DNA of 36,698 bases from Bdellovibrionales bacterium (GTDB taxonomy: Bacteria; Bdellovibrionota; UBA1018; CAIMNF01), in NCBI GenBank assembly GCA_947462765.1, contig CANHQK010000020.1, positions 1 through 36,698 on the forward strand. The letters run 5' to 3'. Position 1 is the first letter of the stretch, and the number at the start of each line of letters is the position of its first letter. This document shows positions 25,055 to 32,578 of the stretch, one piece after another. A model generated the notes under the pieces. The model did not search any database and had not been told where the DNA came from. It was given only the letters and a program-made list of their open reading frames with translations. A program made the translations under genes and the position numbers.

Positions 25055-25157
25055 TCCTTGTCCTGGGGAGCAGAGAGGACCGACTCTCGCGAGGCCAGGA
25101 TGGCCGAAAGCGAGAGACACGATGTCGCGGAGGTTCGTCTGCTCCCCAGGACAAGGA
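25055..25157. repeat. 103-base nested inverted-repeat element
   Basis: Perfect 20-base arms, TCCTTGTCCTGGGGAGCAGA (25055-25074) and its complement (25138-25157), enclose 63 bases. Within these lies a second hairpin, CTCTCGC/GCGAGAG (25084-25090 with 25110-25116), itself holding GGCC-AGGAT-GGCC. Transcribed from either strand it would fold into one long stem. It lies 29 bases downstream of the tRNA-Pro(CGG) 3' end on the minus strand. It may be a mobile palindrome, a processing or termination structure for the tRNA transcript, or a small structured RNA. Confidence 0.75.
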
Positions 25158-25186
25158 ACCATCGGATAGAAATAAAGTAATAAAGA

Positions 25187-25262
<76 letters not shown>

Positions 25263-25288
25263 ACTACGGGATTGAATTTAGAAAAAAA

Positions 25289-25364
<76 letters not shown>

Positions 25365-25414
25365 ACATTTTTTAAGAGTCGTCAGCTTAAACCCGACCCC
25401 CGTCCCGGAGCAAG

Positions 25415-26179
25415 TCATTTCGGTTCGAGACCATCGAATCGGTGATGCTTCCTCCACCCCTTGCGACGGAAAGAGGCATAAATCAAAGATGATTTGCCGG
25501 TGTCCCAATCTTGCTGGGACCGGCTGAGCAACTGGCCGAGCGCCGGAAAAGCCGAAGCCAGGCGTACCTCCATGGCCTCAGCATTCCACTCGCGAGACCC
25601 GGCTTTGCCACCGTCTTTGAGCTTCATAATATAGGTTTGGCGACCGTAGGGGACCTCTGAGGACTTCAGTTTTACCTCTCCCCGGATCACATAAAGCTCG
25701 GTTTTACCTCGGTGTGCGCCGAGCCAAAACTCCGCATCCCTGGCCTCAAGTTGCTCTTCAGGGGTGGTGATGCGGATCCTCGGCTTCTCTTTTCCGGGTT
25801 TCACCCAAACCTTCATCCAGCCTCGACTCAATGCAACATCGTAAGTTCGATCGTCCTCCGCCCAAACCGACTTCAAGATCTGACCTTGGAAAGCACCCCC
25901 ACCGATCCACTTGACGGTTTCCTGATGGATGACCTCGAGCGCACGGTTTTCGCTCAGGTTGACCTGATCCCCTGGATCAAACCATTCCCCCGCCACCGCA
26001 AATCGCTTTTGCTTCTTCAGCGACAGGACATTCACTCCCGGTGCAGCGCTCCCTTGAGAGCTCGCAATCTGACTGAACAAGGGAGGAAGCGCCGCTTCAT
26101 CCCCCGGAAGATAAATGGGGACGGCTTCAGAAGTCACGGACAGCCACAACATCATGAGGATGACCCGTCGGGCGCTCAC
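25415..26179 (-). CDS. FecR-domain-like exported protein
   Basis: This 254-aa protein has a signal-peptide-like N-terminus (RVILMMLWLSVTSEAVPIYL). Its central beta-rich domain (FDPGDQVNLSENRALEVIHQETVKWIGGGAFQG to ARDAEFWLGAHRGKTELYVIRGEVKL) has the pattern of FecR domains: an effect-of-charge strand, then a value-versus-threshold style G-E-V/L repeat. Classical FecR proteins pass signals to ECF sigma factors, but this one lacks the N-terminal anti-sigma part and has no sigma gene beside it. It therefore fits the stand-alone periplasmic FecR-like group. The start is GTG 26179 with AGGA ten bases upstream; internal ATGs are possible. It is divergent from the 69-aa gene across 43 bases and lies upstream of the tRNA-Pro pair. 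Confidence 0.7.
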   Translation of the reverse strand: MSARRVILMMLWLSVTSEAVPIYLPGDEAALPPLFSQIASSQGSAAPGVNVLSLKKQKRFAVAGEWFDPGDQVNLSENRALEVIHQETVKWIGGGAFQGQILKSVWAEDDRTYDVALSRGWMKVWVKPGKEKPRIRITTPEEQLEARDAEFWLGAHRGKTELYVIRGEVKLKSSEVPYGRQTYIMKLKDGGKAGSREWNAEAMEVRLASAFPALGQLLSRSQQDWDTGKSSLIYASFRRKGWRKHHRFDGLEPK

Positions 26180-26222
26180 TTGTTTACAATCCTAGCACGA
26201 GCCGATATTCTGAAAAACATCT

Positions 26223-26432
26223 ATGGACACCACCGCCTTCAAGAAAGAGAAGTATCTCGAGATCGCCCGGACCCAAGGGCCCGAGAGGGCTGTGAATGAG
26301 TTGCACCAGGACCTGTGGAGCCTGGAGCAGGAGTGTTTCGATACCCCGGAGGGATACCGCTCGGAGGTCTGGAAACAGCTCAATGAGCTTCGTCTGTTTT
26401 CCCGGGAACTGTGGGATCTGAAGCTGAAGTGA
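26223..26432 (+). CDS. Hypothetical 69-aa protein
   Basis: This small acidic, helix-rich protein (MDTTAFKKEKYLEIARTQGP, with several Leu/Glu/Trp heptad-like positions) has no recognised family. It fills an otherwise empty stretch between divergent and convergent genes. No Shine-Dalgarno precedes ATG 26223, and its last 53 bases overlap the end of the convergent RDD gene. It is plausible as a small cytosolic protein but unproven. Confidence 0.45.
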   Translation: MDTTAFKKEKYLEIARTQGPERAVNELHQDLWSLEQECFDTPEGYRSEVWKQLNELRLFSRELWDLKLK

Positions 26433-26853
26433 TCGGACTCCGCCTGGTGCGGATGCTATGGGTTCCGGAAATCCATTCGTGCAGTCCCCTTTTCTGGGGA
26501 TGGAAAGCCACCATCAGGAATCCGCAACCGAGAATGGCGTAGGATACGAGATAGGCATACAGACGGCCGATCGCCTGTTTACGGGTCATGGGATTCCCCG
26601 TCTCGCTGTCCACTACCCGGATACCAAGAATCCCCTTCCCGATCGTGGCCCCCTTCCAAAGTGGCCATTCCACATAATACAAATAAGGAATCACCAGAGT
26701 CGCCAACACGGAAATGACCTGTTGCCAGACCGCACTCAAATGAAGCGGCAACGTGATTCCGTACTCGATCGTGAGCTCGATAAGATTCCAGATGATAAAA
26801 TCGATGAGATGGGCCAGTGCCCGGATCCAGAATCCTGCAAACCTCGGATTCAT
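26380..26853 (-). CDS. RDD-family membrane protein
   Basis: This 157-aa protein carries an RDD domain: the Arg in the first segment (FAGFWIRALAHLIDFIIWNL, with the R and D motif positions), two further hydrophobic segments, and the diagnostic WPLWKGATIGKGILGIRVVD loop. RDD proteins are small polytopic inner-membrane proteins of mostly unknown role; a few are linked to Na+/H+ exchange. ATG 26853 overlaps the stop of the upstream EamA transporter gene by 4 bases (ATGA), so they form a pair. The larger frame that extends to 27252 is an artefact lying within that transporter gene. Confidence 0.88.
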   Translation of the reverse strand: MNPRFAGFWIRALAHLIDFIIWNLIELTIEYGITLPLHLSAVWQQVISVLATLVIPYLYYVEWPLWKGATIGKGILGIRVVDSETGNPMTRKQAIGRLYAYLVSYAILGCGFLMVAFHPQKRGLHEWISGTHSIRTRRSPITSASDPTVPGKTDEAH

Positions 26854-27749
26854 GCTTTTTTCCTCAGTGCGCCCACCCCGACACCGAGGAAGATGAGCCC
26901 CATCGCCAGGAGCGTCCGGACCCCGATCGGTTCCCCGAGGGAGTACCAACCATTGACCACGGCGATCACGGGTTGCAGATAAATGAATACAGCCACCACA
27001 GAGGGTCCCACTTGGGTCAGAGTCCAGGAATTGAGGTAGTAGGCGATCATCGTCGCAAAAATAATATTGTAGGCGGCGGCTCCGAGAAACCGGAGATCCC
27101 AGGACAAAGACCCGATGAGATGCCAGTCGCCGACACTCATCGAGAATAGGACCACGGAACCGAAAAAGAACATCCAGGCCGTGGACCAAAGAGGCGAATT
27201 TTTTTTGAAAAAGCCCTGACTCAAAGTCAAGAAAAGAGCGAGGCAGGCACAATTCAACAAGGTGAAGACATCCCCCTTGAAGGTGTCACTCGAGATCCTG
27301 AAATCAGAAAAATCGCGGATCACCACTGCCCCCCCGACAGCGAGTAGAAAACTCGCTCCCCGGAGTTTGCTGAATTTCTCACTGCCCGCAAGGATGGCGA
27401 ATGCAAGAGTGAACAGCGGAATCATCGAATTCAAAATCGCTGAATTGGTGGTGGTGCTGTACTTCAATCCGAGCAGGAAAAACGCCTGATTGAGTGCCAG
27501 ACCGATCAATCCGAAAAAGAATGCCCGGAGGAGAAAGTCTCGATCCATCCTCCTCTGTTCCCTGGGCACCGCCAAACGGGCGATGGTCAACATGAGGATC
27601 GATGCGATCAGCAGGCGGATCGCACCCCAAAGAACAGGAGGATAGGTGCCCAGGATCACTTTGGCGGCCGCGTAATTGAATCCATAAATGAATTGCACCG
27701 CGATCAGCGCCAAAAGCGGGAGCATCGGGGGCCGGGAGCTGCCTATCAT
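26850..27749 (-). CDS. EamA-family (DMT) transporter
   Basis: This 299-aa, ten-segment membrane protein is made of two EamA repeats. The first includes LLALIAVQFIYGFNYAAAKVI and ALNQAFFLLGLKYSTTTNSAIL. The second includes TMIAYYLNSWTLTQVGPSVVAVFIYLQPV, the typical EamA signature segment. Family members export metabolites or amino acids; the substrate cannot be told. ATG 27749 is chosen; a GTG at 27806 would add 19 hydrophilic residues. It is coupled to the RDD gene downstream and divergent from the HDOD gene across about 114 bases. Confidence 0.9.
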   Translation of the reverse strand: MIGSSRPPMLPLLALIAVQFIYGFNYAAAKVILGTYPPVLWGAIRLLIASILMLTIARLAVPREQRRMDRDFLLRAFFFGLIGLALNQAFFLLGLKYSTTTNSAILNSMIPLFTLAFAILAGSEKFSKLRGASFLLAVGGAVVIRDFSDFRISSDTFKGDVFTLLNCACLALFLTLSQGFFKKNSPLWSTAWMFFFGSVVLFSMSVGDWHLIGSLSWDLRFLGAAAYNIIFATMIAYYLNSWTLTQVGPSVVAVFIYLQPVIAVVNGWYSLGEPIGVRTLLAMGLIFLGVGVGALRKKA

Positions 27750-27863
27750 TCTCAAAGTCTCAAGGATGCCGCCTTTACGGTCAATCCAGTCAAACCCATG
27801 ACGCACAAAACCCCCATCGGCCGGGATTCAAGTTCCTTCCTGTGTCAGCCGATACCTAGGAAG

Positions 27864-28700
27864 ATGAGTACACACTCCTGGGTCCAGAAAATCCAATCGC
27901 TACCGGTACTCCCGCAAGTAGCGATGCGGGTGACCGAACGGATCCAGTCCTCAGGCTCCACGCTCGATGAGATTTCGCGTCTGATCGAGTCAGACGCCGG
28001 ACTCACCGCCCGGATCCTGAAATTGGCAAATTCCTCCTATTACTCCGTGCCAGGGGGGGTCAAGGATGTCAGGAAGGCTTTGCAATTCTTGGGTTTCACC
28101 ACCATTGCACAAGTGGTTCTGACCTCATCGGTATTCGGCTCATTCAAGAACTCAGGACTCAGGGACTTTCCTCTGCTCCCCTTCTGGATCCATTCTTTAG
28201 CCGTCGGCCAGGTGGCTGAATTGGCCGCACGGGGTCTCAACCAGCCTCAACCCTCCGATGCGTTCATCGGTGGCCTTTTGCATGATGTCGGTAAACTGAT
28301 TCTCCTCGAGCTGGCTCCGGAGCAACTGTCCCGGATCGCTCGATACGCGCTCGAACACCGGGTGTCCTTTCTCCAAGCTGAGCGGGATCTCGGCTTGGAG
28401 GATCACATTGCACTCGGGGTCGGACTCTCGCGCCACTGGAAGCTCCCGGAACTGGTTGAAGAGGCCATCCGCTCGCATCACTCCATCCCTGAGACACGTT
28501 CCGGGCAGATCGTTGCATGGGCGAATCTCTGGGTTCAACTTCAGGGGATTGGCGCCTCGGGAAGCCACGATCCTGAGACTGAGTCCCGCTCGCTTGAGCT
28601 CGGTCGCCTCCTCGGCATCAGTCCGGCTTTAGCTGGCAATATCGAACAGCAGTTCCGGAAAGAATTCGAAAAAGCGGAGGCGATTCTCGGTGGCCATTAA
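27864..28700 (+). CDS. HDOD-domain signalling protein
   Basis: This roughly 278-aa protein is built mainly of an HDOD domain (residues about 8-205: SLPVLPQVAMRVTERIQSSG, IESDAGLTARILKLANSSYY, GGLLHDVGKLILLE). HDOD is an HD-related fold, usually non-enzymatic; it occurs in bacterial signal-transduction proteins and in some motility and cell-cycle regulators. ATG 27864 follows AGGA at short spacing; an upstream ATG at 27798 has no ribosome-binding site. The gene opens a tight five-gene operon: the next start (GTG 28690) overlaps its end by 11 bases. It may act as an input or scaffold for the kinase. Confidence 0.88.
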   Translation: MSTHSWVQKIQSLPVLPQVAMRVTERIQSSGSTLDEISRLIESDAGLTARILKLANSSYYSVPGGVKDVRKALQFLGFTTIAQVVLTSSVFGSFKNSGLRDFPLLPFWIHSLAVGQVAELAARGLNQPQPSDAFIGGLLHDVGKLILLELAPEQLSRIARYALEHRVSFLQAERDLGLEDHIALGVGLSRHWKLPELVEEAIRSHHSIPETRSGQIVAWANLWVQLQGIGASGSHDPETESRSLELGRLLGISPALAGNIEQQFRKEFEKAEAILGGH

Positions 28701-29841
28701 GCGACTGAAACGCATCGCAGAACCCTTACTGTTGCCGGAAGGCCTCGAAGCCTTGCCACTTCCACTATTACTCTACCGGAAGTCGGACAGCGCCGTGGTC
28801 ACGAATCCGGAGTTCATCAGGACATTCGGTGCCGGCGCCACTTCCCGCATACTGGCTGCGCGCCCGCTCGGTCTGGCCCAAGAACGACCGGTTCACCCCT
28901 CCGCATTCGAGACCCCCGGACGACACGAAGGTCGTTTCATTGAAAATGAACGGGGAGAGCGGATCACAGTGGACCTGCGGGTATCGGCCTATGGAAAATC
29001 CTCTGACGGGATCTGTCTGGTGATGTTCGAGGACAATGGTCAGAGGGTCGAGCTCCAGGACCAGTTGGTGAAACAGCACCTCGAACTCCAAAAGTCCTAT
29101 GACCAACTCCACTCCCTGCAACAAGCTCTCATTCAGTCGGCTAAGCTCGCCTCCCTCGGAGAGCTGGCATCCGGTGTTGCACACGAGCTTAACCAGCCTC
29201 TGCAAGCGATCATGGGTTTCAGCCAGGAGCTCAGGTATATCGAAAAACTCTCTCCTGTCGGGACCGAGTACGTAGAGGACATTGTCTCGGCCTCGAAAAA
29301 AATGGCGGAGATCATCAAGTCACTCAGGACATTTGCGAGGGATTCCGGGCAGGAGCTGCATGCGACATCAGTCGCTCATGCGATCGAGGAATCAACCAGA
29401 CTCCTGCGGCACACACTCCTGCAAGCAGGGGTCGAGCTCGAGCTCTCTATCGAGCCTGAGCTACCCCTCACGCACGCGAATCCGATCCAACTCGAGCAGG
29501 TTTTTGTGAATCTACTCAGCAATGCAAAAGACGCGCTCGAATCCTCGGGAGTGTCAGTACCGAAGATTGCCATCGAAGCCAGAACCACTGATGAAGGAAT
29601 CCTGGTCCGCGTCTCCGATAACGGGTGCGGAATGCCCTCAGAGGTACGGGATCGGATCTTTGATCCGTTTTTCACAACCAAACCCGTGGGCAAGGGAACC
29701 GGTCTCGGCCTCAGTATCACCCACGGCATCCTCTCACGTGCCGGAGCACGGATCACCGTAGAGAGCCGGCCCGGGGCCGGAACCGAATTCACCATTGTAT
29801 TTCCAATTGATCGTTCAAAACCAGAAGGAGAGACCGCATGA
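28690..29841 (+). CDS. Sensor histidine kinase
   Basis: This is a 383-aa soluble kinase. It has a PAS-like N-terminal domain (about 20-115), a short coiled linker (LQDQLVKQHLELQKSYDQLH), HisKA with phospho-acceptor His165 in GVAHELNQPL, and HATPase_c with NLLSNAKDAL (N box), DNGCGMP (G1), FFTTKPVGKGTGLGLS (F and G2). All catalytic motifs are intact and no membrane segment is seen. The start is GTG 28690 with GGAGG upstream, inside the HDOD gene. The response-regulator gene follows with a 4-base overlap, making an obvious cognate pair. The signal may come from the HDOD partner rather than from outside the cell. Confidence 0.93.
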   Translation: MAIKRLKRIAEPLLLPEGLEALPLPLLLYRKSDSAVVTNPEFIRTFGAGATSRILAARPLGLAQERPVHPSAFETPGRHEGRFIENERGERITVDLRVSAYGKSSDGICLVMFEDNGQRVELQDQLVKQHLELQKSYDQLHSLQQALIQSAKLASLGELASGVAHELNQPLQAIMGFSQELRYIEKLSPVGTEYVEDIVSASKKMAEIIKSLRTFARDSGQELHATSVAHAIEESTRLLRHTLLQAGVELELSIEPELPLTHANPIQLEQVFVNLLSNAKDALESSGVSVPKIAIEARTTDEGILVRVSDNGCGMPSEVRDRIFDPFFTTKPVGKGTGLGLSITHGILSRAGARITVESRPGAGTEFTIVFPIDRSKPEGETA

Positions 29842-30521
29842 ACACCGAGCCCGTTGTACTGATCGTCGATGATGAAGAGACCATCCGCAAGCTTTTGAAG
29901 GCCCGCTTCGAACGGGACGGATTCCGCGTGGTCACCGCCTCATCTGCGGAAGAGGCACAGAAGATGGTCGACTCCACCCCGGACCTCGGAGTGATCGTCA
30001 CAGACATCCGGATGCCCGGAAAAGACGGCCTCACCCTCACTGCCGAGGTGAAAGAGTCTCATAAACACCTGAAAATCATCGTGATGACGGGCCACGGAGA
30101 AAAGTCTACTGCCATCCGGGCGCTCAGGATCGGAGCTTCTGATTACCTCGAGAAACCGTTCGACATCGAAGAAATGACCCATGCGGTGACCCGGACTGTG
30201 AACGAGTACAAGCTCGAGATGCGAAACGAGGAGATCCTTGCCACAGCCAAAGTCAGCACCCCACCTGCAGTCACCGCCACTCCGGACGGTCAGGACATTT
30301 GGGGCGATAGTGACAGCCTGACCAGTAGCTACACTGTGCTCAAAAAGAAGTGGTCGGAAGCCTTCGAAAAAGAGTACCTCACCTCGGTCCTCGAGCGTCA
30401 CCACGGAAATGTCACGGCTGCGGCCAAAGAAGCTGCGGTGGATCGAAGCAATTTCCTCCGACTCCTTCGACGCCACCACATTGATGCTGCGGTCTTCCGT
30501 CCGCAAAAAAAGGCTTCCTGA
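29838..30521 (+). CDS. Response regulator, receiver plus Fis-type helix-turn-helix
   Basis: This 227-aa regulator has a receiver domain (1-120) with acidic pair Asp11/Asp12, phospho-acceptor Asp56 in VTDIRMPG, the conserved Thr in VMTGHG and Lys in LEKPFD. After a 50-residue linker it has a C-terminal Fis-type helix-turn-helix (LTSVLERHHGNVTAAAKEAAVDRSNFLRLL) like those at the end of NtrC proteins. The AAA+ sigma-54 activation domain is missing, so it resembles the PrrA/RegA layout and should not open sigma-54 promoters itself. AGGAGAG precedes ATG 29838, which overlaps the kinase stop. It is almost certainly the partner of that kinase. Confidence 0.93.
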   Translation: MNTEPVVLIVDDEETIRKLLKARFERDGFRVVTASSAEEAQKMVDSTPDLGVIVTDIRMPGKDGLTLTAEVKESHKHLKIIVMTGHGEKSTAIRALRIGASDYLEKPFDIEEMTHAVTRTVNEYKLEMRNEEILATAKVSTPPAVTATPDGQDIWGDSDSLTSSYTVLKKKWSEAFEKEYLTSVLERHHGNVTAAAKEAAVDRSNFLRLLRRHHIDAAVFRPQKKAS

Positions 30522-30524
30522 GCC

Positions 30525-31991
30525 GTGTCGGTTTCGATTGGAGCCCGGCTCCTTTCAGTGACTTTCATTCTTCAAGTACTGACCCTCTCGATTGCGGTAG
30601 CCGCATTGAGTTGGAATCGTGCTGCGGATAGAATGGAATTCGAGGAAAGGGACCTCGCCCTTCAGGTCGAACGTTACGGAGAACACTGGAATCGCACGGG
30701 TATTCCTTGGACACCCCCGGCTGAGATCCAGTTCCAGGTACTCTCGGCCGAATTGAAAGTACTCGCAGACACGGTCGATCCGAAACGAGTCGGAAAACGA
30801 CTGATCCATCCTCATCCGTTCCTCGAGAGGGCGCTCAGTGCCCGTGCACCGCGGGGATCAGTGCGGTTTCCGGCTCCGGACCAGAGACTGGATTCCATCG
30901 GTCATTTTATAGCCCTCCCTGATCGTACCCTGGTGCTCGGGTCGATCCCGGGGGCGTGGTTCGTTGAGGAATTCAAGCGAGGATTACTCCTTCATCTCCG
31001 AGCGGGACTGGTTCTCCTCGGATGCTCCTTATTGCTCACACTCTTCTTATTCCGTTCACTGCTCCGCCCCCTGCGTGAGCTTGTAGCGGCACTTGAGCAG
31101 GCGGAAAACGGAAACCTCGATGTCATCCTTCCCCGGACAGGAAACGACGAAACGGGGATCCTGTCCCGGATCGCCGGAACATTACTGGAACGGATCCGGA
31201 TGCTCCTGGCGGGAGAGGCTCGCTCGAGCAGGATGGAGGAAGAGGTGAACATCGCGGCAGAGATCCAGTCGCGATTACTCCCGCCTCCGGAATTGCGACT
31301 GGGCCCGTGTGAGGTACAGAGTCACTATCAGTCTGCAACAGAGACTGGGGGTGATTTCTGGGGTTGTTTCGAGTCCGGAGGGCATATTCATCTCTATGTC
31401 GGGGACGTGACCGGCCACGGCCTGCCGAGTGCGCTCATCACTGCCGGAGTGCGGGGGGCGCTAGCCACCCTGATCAAGCAAGACGGAATCCACAGCTCGG
31501 ATCCCCCCACCCTCAAGCAGATTCTGGAAACCGCGAATCTCGCGGTGTGGGACATTGGAGCCGGTGAATTGCAGATGACCCTTTTCGTTGCGATATTCGA
31601 GCCCTCGACGAGCATGCTCCATTATGCCGGAGCCGGGCATCCACCTGCCTGGCTTTTCCGTAAATCCGGTACCGACGGAAGTACGATCCTTCACAGCCGC
31701 GGCACACGCCTCGGAGAAGGTCCATCGTTACCAGAGATTGACGAACACTCGATCCGTCTTGGCATGGGAGACACCTTGATGCTGTATACTGACGGCATGC
31801 TCACTCCTCGGGGTGAAGATCTCACCGCCGAACACCGAGCGGCCTTCCGCAATAGAGTCGGAGAAGTGCTCGCTCGGGGAGAATCCCTGGATCGCTCCAA
31901 GACCGCGATCGAATTCATGCTGTTCGAAGCAACCGGCGGCGCTCCTCCTGCCGACGATATCACTTTCGCACTGATGAGGTGCGCGATATGA
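30525..31991 (+). CDS. Membrane-bound SpoIIE/RsbU-type serine phosphatase
   Basis: This 488-aa protein has two membrane segments (about 10-28 and 152-175) bounding a periplasmic sensor loop of about 120 residues. A HAMP-like linker (LRPLRELVAALEQAENGNLDVIL) and a PP2C/SpoIIE catalytic domain (about 235-488) follow. The metal-binding motifs TGGDFWG, VGDVTGHGLPSAL, LYTDGML and ADDITFAL are present, so it should be an active phosphatase. Such enzymes usually act on STAS anti-anti-sigma proteins in partner-switching systems; no STAS or anti-sigma gene is in this window. GTG 30525 starts 3 bases after the regulator stop. It is followed by a 4-base overlap with the next gene. Confidence 0.92.
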   Translation: MSVSIGARLLSVTFILQVLTLSIAVAALSWNRAADRMEFEERDLALQVERYGEHWNRTGIPWTPPAEIQFQVLSAELKVLADTVDPKRVGKRLIHPHPFLERALSARAPRGSVRFPAPDQRLDSIGHFIALPDRTLVLGSIPGAWFVEEFKRGLLLHLRAGLVLLGCSLLLTLFLFRSLLRPLRELVAALEQAENGNLDVILPRTGNDETGILSRIAGTLLERIRMLLAGEARSSRMEEEVNIAAEIQSRLLPPPELRLGPCEVQSHYQSATETGGDFWGCFESGGHIHLYVGDVTGHGLPSALITAGVRGALATLIKQDGIHSSDPPTLKQILETANLAVWDIGAGELQMTLFVAIFEPSTSMLHYAGAGHPPAWLFRKSGTDGSTILHSRGTRLGEGPSLPEIDEHSIRLGMGDTLMLYTDGMLTPRGEDLTAEHRAAFRNRVGEVLARGESLDRSKTAIEFMLFEATGGAPPADDITFALMRCAI

Positions 31992-32578
31992 CTCGTCTGG
32001 ATCGATCGGAATGGACCTTTATCCTCATTGCATTGGCACTCATCGCCCTTTCAGTCATGATTCCGCTCATCCCCGAATCGGTGATTCGAGCAGATCCTTT
32101 TGCAGGAGAATATATAAAAGGCAGTTCGATCGAACAGGCCATCGACGACTCGAAAAAACCGCAAAAGATCACGCTTCCCGAACCGAGCTTCAAGGACTGG
32201 ATGGTCGGGGGAGTCCAGGACTCGGAAGCCCCTCCCCCCTCGCCTTCTCCGACCCCACCGCCCAAGATCAGCCAGATTCAAGGGGATCCCGTGCAGGCAT
32301 TCCTGCTTGAACCGAGACACCAGACTATACTCCGAAAGAGCCTCGCGGACCGTGACTCATTCCGGGTGATGTTCAGGTTCGAGGTTTTTCCGAAAGAAAA
32401 TGCCGGAAAACTCGAAATTTTGAAGGACGGAAAACGGATTCTGGAAATCCCATTCGAAGGAAGCGCGGACGGTTCACACCGGGCCGGAGCGATGATCCAG
32501 AGACCGGGGGTCTATCAGTGGCGGATTGTGACTGAGGAGTACAAGGGCGACTTTCGGAGTTTCACTCTCCGGCCCTGA
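31988..32578 (+). CDS. Membrane-anchored periplasmic protein of unknown function
   Basis: This 196-aa protein has one N-terminal transmembrane anchor (about 10-30, FILIALALIALSVMIPLI), a linker with a proline-rich stretch (APPPSPSPTPPPK, about 82-95), and a C-terminal domain of about 100 residues rich in beta strands (FRVMFRFEVFPKENAGKLEI, YQWRIVTEEYKGDFRSFTL). No family is recognised; the fold looks like a small Ig-like or carbohydrate-binding sandwich. ATG 31988 has GAGG nine bases upstream and overlaps the phosphatase stop. It ends the five-gene signalling operon and converges with the RsmB gene (17-base overlap). It could be an envelope sensor for the phosphatase; that is inference. Confidence 0.7.
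   Translation: MTRLDRSEWTFILIALALIALSVMIPLIPESVIRADPFAGEYIKGSSIEQAIDDSKKPQKITLPEPSFKDWMVGGVQDSEAPPPSPSPTPPPKISQIQGDPVQAFLLEPRHQTILRKSLADRDSFRVMFRFEVFPKENAGKLEILKDGKRILEIPFEGSADGSHRAGAMIQRPGVYQWRIVTEEYKGDFRSFTLRP

Larger units (their letters stand above)
24648..25186. other. 539-base gene-free block of repeats and hairpins
   Basis: No plausible protein gene lies here. Short frames such as one at 24766-24981 (MVELAGL...) are the usual false ORFs across tRNA sequence read backwards. Instead the block holds, in order: a direct-repeat copy, a 141-base palindromic element, a tRNA-Pro 3' fragment apparently split by four hairpins, a second direct-repeat copy, and a 103-base inverted-repeat element. 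It ends at the 3' end of tRNA-Pro(CGG). Confidence 0.85.

Noticed and set aside
24687-25157. CRISPR array
   Set aside because: The repeats are palindromes of different sequence plus one direct-repeat pair; there is no regular repeat-spacer pattern and no cas gene.
26854-27252. Extended N-terminus of the RDD protein
   Set aside because: It overlaps the EamA gene out of frame. ATG 26853 with an ATGA junction is the natural start.
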